Shown here: piece by piece, positions 1 through 5,913 of the stretch
Position numbering within the stretch: position 1 is the first letter of the stretch
Layout of the letters: each line of letters begins with the position of its first letter
Assembly: GCA_035518875.1 (NCBI GenBank)
Contig: DATIXD010000055.1
Coordinates: 1 to 6,132 of the forward strand
Direction of reading: 5' to 3'
Origin: DATIXD01 sp035518875
GTDB lineage: Bacteria > Pseudomonadota > Gammaproteobacteria > Methylococcales > Methylococcaceae
DNA length: 6,132 nt
The notes under the pieces: generated by a model
Told to the model about the DNA's origin: nothing
Databases searched by the model: none
Seen by the model: only the letters and a program-made list of their open reading frames with translations
Made by a program: the position numbers and the translations under genes

Positions 1-569
1 GAGGTAAGGGCGAGCAGCCATCTTTGATACCAGGGCATGGTTTCCCGCCCCCAGACCGCCGGTGCGACCAGGATGACGCCGTCGGCGTCGGGCGGGTTGT
101 TTCCGGTCATGGCGACGATGGCCACCGCGCCGCCCATGCTCTCTCCTAGCACATAGACGGGAATTCCGGGGTGATGCCGTCTGACCGCGGCGGTGAAAGC
201 GGTCAGGTCGTTCGCATAAGCCTCGACACCCGACCAGAGTCCGCGTCCCGGGGCGTTGCCGAAACCGCGCTGGTCGTAGGCGTAACAGGCGATGCCTTGC
301 CGGCTCAGGTATTTTCCGGGTTCGGTGAAAAAATTGCTGTAATCGTCAAAGCCGTGTAGCGCCACGATGGCCGCTTTGACTTTGCTCTCCTTGGGCAGCC
401 AGGCGCGGACCGGCAGCACGGCGCGGTCGGCGGCAACGAAGTGCGCCCGCCCCAGGTGGGGCTGTGCAATCTGTTTTCCGGGCCGATTGATCAGGGGCGA
501 GCAGGCGGCGAAACAGGCCAATAGCGTGAGGGCGAGCAGGACTCGAAGGAGGAGGCTAAAAAGAGACAT
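1..569 (-). CDS. Alpha/beta hydrolase lipoprotein (lysophospholipase / monoacylglycerol lipase-like), 5' part only
   Basis: Reading leftward from ATG at 569, about 189 codons stay open to the window edge, so the C-terminal part, including the catalytic Asp and His, is outside. The N-terminus is a hydrophobic leader with two cysteines, C19 and C23; C23 in FAACSP or C19 in LLAC could be the lipidation site, so I infer a membrane-anchored lipoprotein. LHGFDDYSN (residues 71-79) looks like the oxyanion-hole strand. YAYDQRGFG (96-104) and the nucleophile elbow GESMGG (142-147, serine 144) are typical of the Hydrolase_4 / COG2267 serine hydrolases, which cut acyl esters such as monoacylglycerols or lysophospholipids. 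A GGAG ribosome binding site on the minus strand (579-582) lies 9 nt before the ATG. It is divergent from aas. The exact substrate cannot be read from the sequence; the fold assignment is firm. Confidence 0.87.
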   Translation of the reverse strand, partial: MSLFSLLLRVLLALTLLACFAACSPLINRPGKQIAQPHLGRAHFVAADRAVLPVRAWLPKESKVKAAIVALHGFDDYSNFFTEPGKYLSRQGIACYAYDQRGFGNAPGRGLWSGVEAYANDLTAFTAAVRRHHPGIPVYVLGESMGGAVAIVAMTGNNPPDADGVILVAPAVWGRETMPWYQRWLLALT

Positions 570-706
570 CTTTATGTTCTCCGTATTAGTCGTGATCGGC
601 ATGATGACCGGCGCACCGGCCCATCCTGCCGATGCGGTTTGCCCGTGACTCGTGAAATGAATGCCGAAGGCTGCTCGGTTACACTGATTGCCGGAGGTTC
701 AAGCCC

Positions 707-2857
707 ATGCTAAGGAAGATCATACGCCGGATTCTGGCGCGTTTATACCGGGTGAAGCTTTTAGGGGCCGAGCATTTCGATGCGGCGGGCGAACGGGTGC
801 TGATCGTCGCCAACCACGCCTCGTTCCTCGATCCCGTATTGCTTTGGGCGTTCCTGCCGGAGAACGTGACCTTCGCCATCAACACTCAGATCGCCGAGCG
901 ATTCTGGGTCAGGCCGGCCCTGCGCTGGGTGAAGGTGTTCCCCATGGATCCCACCAAGCCGATGTCGTTGAAGGCCATGGCCCATTACCTTCGGCAGAAC
1001 CGGAAGGCGGTGCTGTTCCCGGAAGGGCGGATCACGGTGACTGGCTCCCTGATGAAAATTTACGATGGCGCGGGGCTGATCGCCGACAAGGCCGATGCTC
1101 AAATACTGCCGATTTGCATCGAAGGTGCGCAATACACGCTGTTTTCGCGTCTGCGCGGAGTCGTTCGGCTGCGCTGGTTCCCCAGGATCACGCTCAATGT
1201 TCTGCCGCCGCGCAAATTGAGTCTGCCGCCGGCGGTCAGGGGCGACGAACGTCGCAGGCGGCTGGGCGTTATGCTGGAGGATCTGATGAGCGAAATGGTG
1301 TTCGCCACCGGCAATCACCGGCGCACGCTGTTTGCGGCGCTGCTAGATGCGCGCAAGATTCACGGTGGGCGGCGGGTGGTTCTGGAAGACATGCAGCGAA
1401 AGCCACTGACTTACAATGGGCTGATCGCGGGGGCGCTGGCCTTGGGCGGCAAACTGGCCGGATTGACCGCCGAGGGCGAGGCGGTTGGGCTGCTGTTGCC
1501 CAACGCGAACCACACGGTGGCCGCCGTGCTGGGACTGCAAATCCACCGCCGCACGCCGGCCTTGCTGAACTCCAGCGCCGGTGCGCAGAACATGCTGGCG
1601 GGCTGCGACGGGGCTGCCGTCCGAACCATTGTGACCTCGCGGCGTTTCGTCGCGATGGCGGATCTGGATAGTGATCTCGCCCGGCTGCGTGAGCGGGCCC
1701 GCATCGTCTACCTCGAAGACCTTGCGGGCTCGATGGGTTTTAGAGACAAAGCGGAGGCCTTGCTGCACGTGTTGGGCATTCGACTTTGGGGCATCGAAGA
1801 AGGGAATGGCGGCACGCCGGCGCTAATTCTGTTCACTTCGGGCTCGGAGGGCGTACCGAAAGGCGTCGTCTTGTCCCATGCGAATCTGCTGGCCAATCGC
1901 GAACAACTGGCCGCCAAGATCGATTTCAACGCCCAGGACATCATTCTCAACGCCCTGCCGTTGTTCCATTCCTTCGGACTCACCGCTGGCACACTGCTGC
2001 CGCTGCTGTCCGGGATGCGCACCTTCCTCTATCCATCGCCGCTGCATTACCGGATCATCCCCGAGGTCGCTTACGACATCAACGCCACCATCCTGTTCGG
2101 CACCAATACCTTTCTGGCGGGCTACGCCAAATGTGCCCACCCTTACGATTTTTACAGCGTGCGTTATGTCTTCGCCGGGGCGGAAAAGCTTCAGGAGGAA
2201 ACACGGCGGCTGTGGTCGGACAAATTCGGCATCCGCGTTCTGGAAGGCTACGGTGCGACCGAGACCAGCCCGGTGCTGGCCGTCAACACACCGATGCACT
2301 ACAGTGCCGGCTCGGTGGGACGTTTTCTGCCGGGCATCCAATATCGTCTGGAGTCCGTGCCCGGTGTGAACGTCGGCGGGCGCCTGCATGTTTGCGGTCC
2401 CAACGTCATGCTCGGCTATTTGTTGCAGGAGAGTCCCGGCCAACTGATACCGCCAGGCTCGAGGTACGGCCAGGGCTGGTACGACACCGGCGATCTGGTC
2501 GAGGTCGACGCTGAAGGCTTTCTCACCATAAAAGGTCGGATCAAGCGCTTCGCCAAGATTGGCGGCGAGATGGCGTCGCTGACGGCGGTCGAGGAGCTGG
2601 CCGGTCGGCTCTGGCCGGAAGCCAGACACGCCGCCATCGCCTTGCCCGATCCCCGCAAGGGCGAGCAAATCATGCTGGTGACCGACCGTCGCAACGCCGA
2701 ACGGACCGAACTTACCGAGTACGCCAGGCGGGAAGGCATCGGCGAGATCTATCTGCCTAGGGCAATCCATGTCGTCGAACAGATGCCGGTTCTCGCCACC
2801 GGCAAGATCGATTACCCAGCGGTTTCGGCCCTGCTGGCCGAGGCGAAGTTGTCCTGA
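707..2857 (+). CDS. aas: Bifunctional Aas: 2-acylglycerophosphoethanolamine acyltransferase / acyl-ACP synthetase
   Basis: The 716-residue product matches E. coli Aas (719 residues) along its whole length. The N-terminal PlsC domain (about 15-140) has NHASFLD with the HX4D catalytic pair H37 and D42, FPEGR (104-108) and TGSLMKIYDGAG (112-123). The AMP-binding domain (about 230-650) has the P-loop LFTSGSEG (375-382), LPLFHSFG (417-424), YGATET (515-520), GWYDTGD (590-596) and KGRIKRFAKIGGEM (609-622). K700 in the C-terminal ATGKIDY is the expected adenylation-domain lysine. By family knowledge it activates free fatty acids onto bound ACP with ATP and re-acylates 2-acyl lysophospholipids at the inner membrane. 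GGAGG (693-697) lies 9 nt before the ATG, and the N-terminus aligns with E. coli from residue 1. The usual partner LplT is not fused and not adjacent. The divergent neighbour is a lipoprotein hydrolase. Confidence 0.95.
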   Translation: MLRKIIRRILARLYRVKLLGAEHFDAAGERVLIVANHASFLDPVLLWAFLPENVTFAINTQIAERFWVRPALRWVKVFPMDPTKPMSLKAMAHYLRQNRKAVLFPEGRITVTGSLMKIYDGAGLIADKADAQILPICIEGAQYTLFSRLRGVVRLRWFPRITLNVLPPRKLSLPPAVRGDERRRRLGVMLEDLMSEMVFATGNHRRTLFAALLDARKIHGGRRVVLEDMQRKPLTYNGLIAGALALGGKLAGLTAEGEAVGLLLPNANHTVAAVLGLQIHRRTPALLNSSAGAQNMLAGCDGAAVRTIVTSRRFVAMADLDSDLARLRERARIVYLEDLAGSMGFRDKAEALLHVLGIRLWGIEEGNGGTPALILFTSGSEGVPKGVVLSHANLLANREQLAAKIDFNAQDIILNALPLFHSFGLTAGTLLPLLSGMRTFLYPSPLHYRIIPEVAYDINATILFGTNTFLAGYAKCAHPYDFYSVRYVFAGAEKLQEETRRLWSDKFGIRVLEGYGATETSPVLAVNTPMHYSAGSVGRFLPGIQYRLESVPGVNVGGRLHVCGPNVMLGYLLQESPGQLIPPGSRYGQGWYDTGDLVEVDAEGFLTIKGRIKRFAKIGGEMASLTAVEELAGRLWPEARHAAIALPDPRKGEQIMLVTDRRNAERTELTEYARREGIGEIYLPRAIHVVEQMPVLATGKIDYPAVSALLAEAKLS

Positions 2858-2921
2858 ACGAGCAGCACTGAGACGCCCCCCGGGCCGAGGGACAAGCCGG
2901 ACGGGAGGTTTCGGCAAGGAG

Positions 2922-2972
2922 GCTGACGGGCAATCGGGCCGAATCTGTAATATCATGGGCCCAGCTTTTTTT
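2922..2972 (+). terminator. Possible weak intrinsic terminator of aas
   Basis: GGGCC (2936-2940) can pair with GGCCC (2958-2962). Alternatively GCTG (2922-2925) can pair with CAGC (2962-2965), with further G-C pairs inside. Either stem ends 1-4 nt before a run of seven T (2966-2972). The stems are short (5 bp, or a bulged 7 bp) and the loops long, so this is a weak candidate. The same stretch contains a possible -10 element for the next gene, and the two readings compete. Confidence 0.3.
2948..2956 (+). promoter_or_regulatory. Candidate -10 region for the DUF2782 gene
   Basis: Two overlapping -10-like hexamers occur here: TAATAT (2948-2953) and TATCAT (2951-2956, five of six matches to TATAAT). 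The best upstream partner is CTGACG (2923-2928), four of six matches to the -35 consensus, with a spacer of 19 or 22 nt that is longer than ideal. Support is by pattern only. Confidence 0.3.
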
Positions 2973-2983
2973 AACCGATTCGC

Positions 2984-2990
2984 AAAAGGA
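2984..2990 (+). promoter_or_regulatory. Ribosome binding site that fixes the DUF2782 start
   Basis: AAAAGGA lies 6 nt before the ATG at 2997. An in-frame ATG at 2955 would add 14 residues ahead of the signal peptide and has no purine-rich site before it, so 2997 is preferred. Confidence 0.7.
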
Positions 2991-2996
2991 TTCATC

Positions 2997-3341
2997 ATGC
3001 CGCGCATACTCGCATTGATTCTGCTGTCGCTGGTCGCATCGGCCCAGGCGGTTGACGAGACGCCTCCGGCGGGTCTCGCGCCGGTGCCGGAGCCACCGGA
3101 TATTCCGCCGCCCCTAGAGAGCGGGGAGACGATGGAGCCGGACGTCACCATCATCCGCAAGGGCAAGGAGACGATCGAGGAGTACCGCGTCAACAATCGG
3201 TTGTACATGGTCAAGATCAAGCCCGCCATCGGCCCGGCCTATTATCTTATCGACAGCGACGGCGATGGTAGGATGGACAGGCGCCGGGGCACCGTAGAGG
3301 AGGGCATGCAGATTCCGCAGTGGGTGTTGTTCAGCTGGTAA
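2997..3341 (+). CDS. Small exported DUF2782-family protein of unknown function
   Basis: The predicted product has 114 residues. Residues 1-18 form a classical Sec signal peptide: R3, a hydrophobic core ILALILLSLVAS, then AQA with probable cleavage before VDE, giving a mature periplasmic or surface protein of about 96 residues. A proline-rich stretch (23-40) links to a compact domain with EPDVTIIRKGKETIEEYRVNNRLYMVKIKP and a C-terminal DSDGDGRMD (86-94) near YYLID. This domain pattern matches the proteobacterial family DUF2782 as I recall it; no biochemical role is known to me. The DxDxDG core resembles the first part of a calcium-binding loop, but the EF-hand position-12 acidic residue is replaced by R97. 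It lies between aas and gshA on the same strand with gaps of more than 125 bp on each side, so it is probably transcribed on its own. Confidence 0.85.
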   Translation: MPRILALILLSLVASAQAVDETPPAGLAPVPEPPDIPPPLESGETMEPDVTIIRKGKETIEEYRVNNRLYMVKIKPAIGPAYYLIDSDGDGRMDRRRGTVEEGMQIPQWVLFSW

Positions 3342-3379
3342 GATCGGGAGCCCGCTTCCTAAATCTCCCCGTGGTCGTC

Positions 3380-3388
3380 TGGTACAAT
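3380..3388 (+). promoter_or_regulatory. Extended -10 promoter for gshA (probably gshA-cysH)
   Basis: TGGTACAAT fits the TGnTATAAT extended -10 pattern with a single mismatch (C for T at hexamer position 3). No good -35 hexamer lies 16-18 bp upstream, which fits promoters that rely on the TG extension. Transcription would begin near 3395, giving an untranslated leader of about 75 nt. Confidence 0.5.
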
Positions 3389-3402
3389 GCCGCATTTTGG
3401 CG

Positions 3403-3422
3403 CAAGCGGTCTCCTCCGCTTG
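3403..3422 (+). promoter_or_regulatory. Hairpin in the gshA 5' leader
   Basis: CAAGCGG (3403-3409) and CCGCTTG (3416-3422) form a perfect 7-bp stem with a 6-nt loop TCTCCT. If the extended -10 at 3380-3388 is used, the hairpin lies in the first 30 nt of the transcript. It is followed by only ATTTG, so it is not a good intrinsic terminator; it may stabilise the mRNA 5' end or affect translation. Confidence 0.45.
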
Positions 3423-3454
3423 ATTTGACGACACCGATCCAGTGACAACCCGAT

Positions 3455-3459
3455 AAGGA
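3455..3459 (+). promoter_or_regulatory. Ribosome binding site supporting the TTG start of gshA
   Basis: AAGGA ends 10 nt before the TTG at 3470. No in-frame ATG occurs before the conserved SMPC segment, around residue 106, so a non-ATG start is required. Confidence 0.6.
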
Positions 3460-3469
3460 CTTCAATCCC

Positions 3470-5047
3470 TTGAACAGAAGCATCGAATCCCGGCTGAACC
3501 GGTTGGTCAGCTCCGGTCAGCAGCATTTACTGAAAGGCGGCCTCAAGGGCCTCGAAAAAGAAAGCCTCAGGATCACGCCGCAGGGACGCATCGCCCAGAC
3601 CGCCCATCCCGCCGCCCTGGGCTCCGCGCTGACGCACCCCTTTATCACCACCGATTATTCGGAAGCCCTGATCGAGCTGATTACCCCGCCGTTCGCGGAT
3701 GCCGCCGACACACTGCAGTTTCTCGAGGATTTGCATCAATTCGTCTACGACCATCTGGAAGACGAGCTGCTGCTTGCGACTTCCATGCCCTGCGAAATTG
3801 AAGGCGATCAAAGCATACCCATCGCGGTCTATGGCACCTCCAACATCGGCCGCATGAAACACCTCTACCGTCGAGGATTGGCCTACCGTTACGGGCGGGC
3901 CATGCAGGCCATCGCCGGGATTCATTTCAATTACTCGATCAATGAGGCTTTCTGGCCGGTCTATCAGGCCTTGCTGGGGAATTCGGAGCCTTTGGACCAG
4001 TTCATCGCCGATCAATATTTCGGCCTGATCCGCAACACCCATCGTTACGGCTGGCTGATTCTTTATCTGTTCGGCTCGTCGCCGGCATTGTGCAAATCCT
4101 TTTTTGCGGGTCGCGAGCCGCGGACGGGAGGATTTTCGGAGTTCGACGCCAGGACTTTGTATCGGCCCTACGCCACGTCCCTGCGCATGAGCGACATCGG
4201 CTACCGGAACGACAGTCAGGCAACCCTGGACATATCCTTCAACAATCTGGGGGAGTACGTCGCCAGTCTGAGCAAGGCCATCGGCACCCCTTATGCCGAC
4301 TACGAGAAAATCGGCGTCAAGGTGGGTGGCGAATACCGACAACTCAACGCCAATATCCTCCAGATCGAAAACGAATATTACAGCGCCATCCGGCCCAAGC
4401 AGATCGCCGGATCCGGCGAGAAACCCACACTCGCATTGAAGCGACGGGGTATCCGTTACGTCGAGCTGCGCTCGGTCGATCTCGGTTGCTATGATCGGGT
4501 GGGCGGCAATCTCCCGCAATTGCGGTTTCTGGAACTATTCCTGTTGTGTTGCCTCCTAGAAGAAAGCCCGCCGTTAACCCCGGAAGAGAAAAAGGAGACG
4601 GGTGACAATTCGCTTGGCGTCGCCTGCTGCGGCCGCACACCCGGTTTCACGTTGCGGCGGGGAGGGCGCGAGATCCGATTGCGGGATTGGGCGCTGGAGT
4701 TTTCAAAAACCCTGCATGCCGTCGCCGAGATACTGGATGAAGGGGAGCGGGGGAGACCTTATGGCAAGGGCCTGGATGGTCTGTTCAACGCCATCGCCGA
4801 TCCCGAGACTACGCCGTCGGCTCGCGTTTTGGCCGAGATGCGAGAACGGGGCGAGTCTTTCCAGGACTTCGCACTGCGTCTGTCCCGGTGGCATGCCTCG
4901 GGTTTCCGCGGGCGCAATCTGGCGGGCGAGCGGGCGGCGGAGTTTCGCCGGGAGGCCGAAGAGTCGCTGCGGGAGCAGCAGCGGATCGAGGCCGGCGATG
5001 CACTCGACTTCGATGAGTTCTTGCAGAAATATTTCGCCCAGGCCTGA
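3470..5047 (+). CDS. gshA: Glutamate-cysteine ligase (gamma-glutamylcysteine synthetase)
   Basis: The predicted product has 525 residues, close to the 518 of E. coli GshA. It would join glutamate and cysteine with ATP, the first and usually rate-limiting step of glutathione synthesis in the cytoplasm. Conserved segments appear in order: KGLEKESLRI with E29 and E31 (metal and substrate site), HPAALGSALTHPFITTDYSEALIE (46-69), TSMPCEIEG (104-112), YGTSNIGRMKHLYRRGL (121-137), the glycine-rich IAGIHFNYS (148-156), and RGIRYVELRSVDL (326-338). This is the gammaproteobacterial type 1 family, not the plant or EgtA-like types. The start is TTG, as known for E. coli gshA, preceded by AAGGA at 3455-3459 and an extended -10 promoter. 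The C-terminal third carries charged helices. cysH follows after 66 bp, so the two may be co-transcribed, linking cysteine supply and use. No gshB is in the window. Confidence 0.96.
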   Translation: MNRSIESRLNRLVSSGQQHLLKGGLKGLEKESLRITPQGRIAQTAHPAALGSALTHPFITTDYSEALIELITPPFADAADTLQFLEDLHQFVYDHLEDELLLATSMPCEIEGDQSIPIAVYGTSNIGRMKHLYRRGLAYRYGRAMQAIAGIHFNYSINEAFWPVYQALLGNSEPLDQFIADQYFGLIRNTHRYGWLILYLFGSSPALCKSFFAGREPRTGGFSEFDARTLYRPYATSLRMSDIGYRNDSQATLDISFNNLGEYVASLSKAIGTPYADYEKIGVKVGGEYRQLNANILQIENEYYSAIRPKQIAGSGEKPTLALKRRGIRYVELRSVDLGCYDRVGGNLPQLRFLELFLLCCLLEESPPLTPEEKKETGDNSLGVACCGRTPGFTLRRGGREIRLRDWALEFSKTLHAVAEILDEGERGRPYGKGLDGLFNAIADPETTPSARVLAEMRERGESFQDFALRLSRWHASGFRGRNLAGERAAEFRREAEESLREQQRIEAGDALDFDEFLQKYFAQA

Positions 5048-5113
5048 GCGAAGAATGTGGGCAAATGCGCCCGAGAGGTTGTACCTGCCCCAAACCCCTC
5101 ATTGTCCTTAACC

Positions 5114-5854
5114 ATGAACCACGACGAATTCGATCTTGAATTATTGCGGGCCGAACTGGCCGACAAGAATCCCCGCGTCATCCTCAGGGCGGCGCTGACC
5201 CGGTTCGAGAACATCGCGATCTCCTTCAGCGGCGCGGAAGACGTGGTACTGATCGACATGGCTTGCAAGTTGAAACCGGGCGTCGGTGTTTTTACCTTGG
5301 ATACCGGACGTCTGCATCCGGAAACCTATCGCTTCATCGAGGCGGTGAGGGAGCGCTATCCAATCCGGCTGGATATCCTGACGCCAAACGCACAGGCGCT
5401 GGAGCGGCTGGTCACTGAAAAGGGCTTGTTCAGCTTCTATCGCGACGGTCATCAGGAGTGCTGCGGTATCCGCAAGGTCGAACCATTGCGGCGGCGACTG
5501 GCGACTCTGGACGCATGGGTCACCGGGCAGCGCCGGGACCAGAACCCGACCCGGAAAGACTTGAAGGCGATCGAGCTGGACACGGCTTTCTCAACGCCCG
5601 AGCATAGGCTCATCAAGTTCAACCCGCTTGCCAACTGGACCTCGGCCCAGATCTGGGATTACATCGAGGCTTACGAGGTCCCCTTTAACGAATTGCACCG
5701 CAAGGGCTATGTCAGCATCGGTTGCGAGCCCTGCACCCGTCCGATCCTGCCCCATCAGCAGGAGCGTGAGGGCCGCTGGTGGTGGGAAGACACCGCCAAG
5801 AAAGAGTGCGGTTTGCACTCGGGTAATCTGAACAAACCGGCGAATAAAGATTGA
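5114..5854 (+). CDS. cysH: Assimilatory adenylyl-sulfate (APS) reductase, [4Fe-4S] type
   Basis: The 246-residue product belongs to the CysH PP-loop family. SFSGAED (37-43) is the nucleotide-binding loop and LDTGRLHPETY (62-72) the second conserved stretch. Cysteine pairs C116-C117 (QECCGIRKVEPL) and C204/C207 (GYVSIGCEPC) are the four iron-sulfur ligands that mark the APS-reducing branch; E. coli-type PAPS reductases lack them. C232 in KKECGLH near the C-terminus is the catalytic cysteine that forms the thiosulfonate intermediate resolved by thioredoxin. The reaction is APS to sulfite and AMP, feeding cysteine synthesis. No clear Shine-Dalgarno precedes ATG 5114; an in-frame GTG at 5057 would add 19 residues of non-family sequence, so 5114 is preferred. 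It lies 66 bp after gshA and converges with cysB, its expected activator. Many organisms would label it PAPS reductase; the cysteine pattern argues against that. Confidence 0.94.
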   Translation: MNHDEFDLELLRAELADKNPRVILRAALTRFENIAISFSGAEDVVLIDMACKLKPGVGVFTLDTGRLHPETYRFIEAVRERYPIRLDILTPNAQALERLVTEKGLFSFYRDGHQECCGIRKVEPLRRRLATLDAWVTGQRRDQNPTRKDLKAIELDTAFSTPEHRLIKFNPLANWTSAQIWDYIEAYEVPFNELHRKGYVSIGCEPCTRPILPHQQEREGRWWWEDTAKKECGLHSGNLNKPANKD

Positions 5855-5870
5855 CAGCATTCCGCCGCAG

Positions 5871-5897
5871 GTCGGGTTAGCGCCAGCGTAACCCGAC
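5871..5897. repeat. Palindromic intergenic hairpin between cysH and cysB
   Basis: GTCGGGTTA (5871-5879) and TAACCCGAC (5889-5897) form a perfect 9-bp stem around GCGCCAGCG, which can add two more pairs. CGCCA (5881-5885) can alternatively pair with TGGCG (5900-5904). Neither side has a T run, so it is not a canonical intrinsic terminator, although its place between convergent genes suits a transcript 3' end. Similar GTCGGGTTA/TAACCCGAC palindromes are, as I recall, widespread intergenic repeats in several gammaproteobacteria, so I treat it as one copy of a REP-like family. Only one copy is in this window. Confidence 0.7.
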
Positions 5898-5913
5898 GTT
5901 GGCGAAGTTGTCG

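Larger units (their letters stand above)
2858..2996. other. Intergenic region between aas and the DUF2782 gene
   Basis: This 139-bp gap holds two purine-rich GGAGG-like strings (near 2904-2908 and 2918-2922) with no start codon at a usable distance, a GC-rich inverted repeat followed by seven T residues, and AT-rich -10-like elements. No additional gene is supported. Confidence 0.6.
3342..3469. other. Intergenic region and 5' leader of gshA
   Basis: This 128-bp gap carries an extended -10 promoter, a 7-bp hairpin and a Shine-Dalgarno sequence leading to gshA. No terminator with a T-tract is visible after the DUF2782 stop codon; GGGAG (3346-3350) and CTCCC (3365-3369) could pair, but over a 14-nt loop and without a following T run. 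Confidence 0.6.

Noticed and set aside
680..685. TACACT as a -10 box for aas.
   Set aside because: Only four of six matches, with no -35 element at a suitable distance; it also lies so close to the ribosome binding site that the leader would be very short.
688..1671. A 327-codon plus-strand frame overlapping the start of aas.
   Set aside because: The composition is rich in Arg, Gly and Ala, as expected for an out-of-frame reading of aas, with no family resemblance; the aas frame itself has full-length homology.
1823..3229. A 468-codon open frame on the minus strand across the 3' half of aas and part of the DUF2782 gene.
   Set aside because: It is the antisense of the well-supported aas frame in GC-rich DNA, shows no recognisable domain, and runs through the intergenic gap into another real gene.
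3527..4519. A 330-codon minus-strand frame inside gshA.
   Set aside because: It is a shadow of gshA, whose own frame is conserved over its whole length.
5059..5086. Two tiny hairpins between gshA and cysH (GGGC/GCCC at 5059-5072 and AGGT/ACCT at 5076-5086).
   Set aside because: Stems are only 4 bp with no T run, so neither a terminator nor a regulatory element can be claimed.
5851..5856. Perfect TTGACA resembling a -35 box at the end of cysH.
   Set aside because: It overlaps the cysH stop codon, no -10 element lies 16-18 bp downstream, and the next plus-strand region contains no gene.
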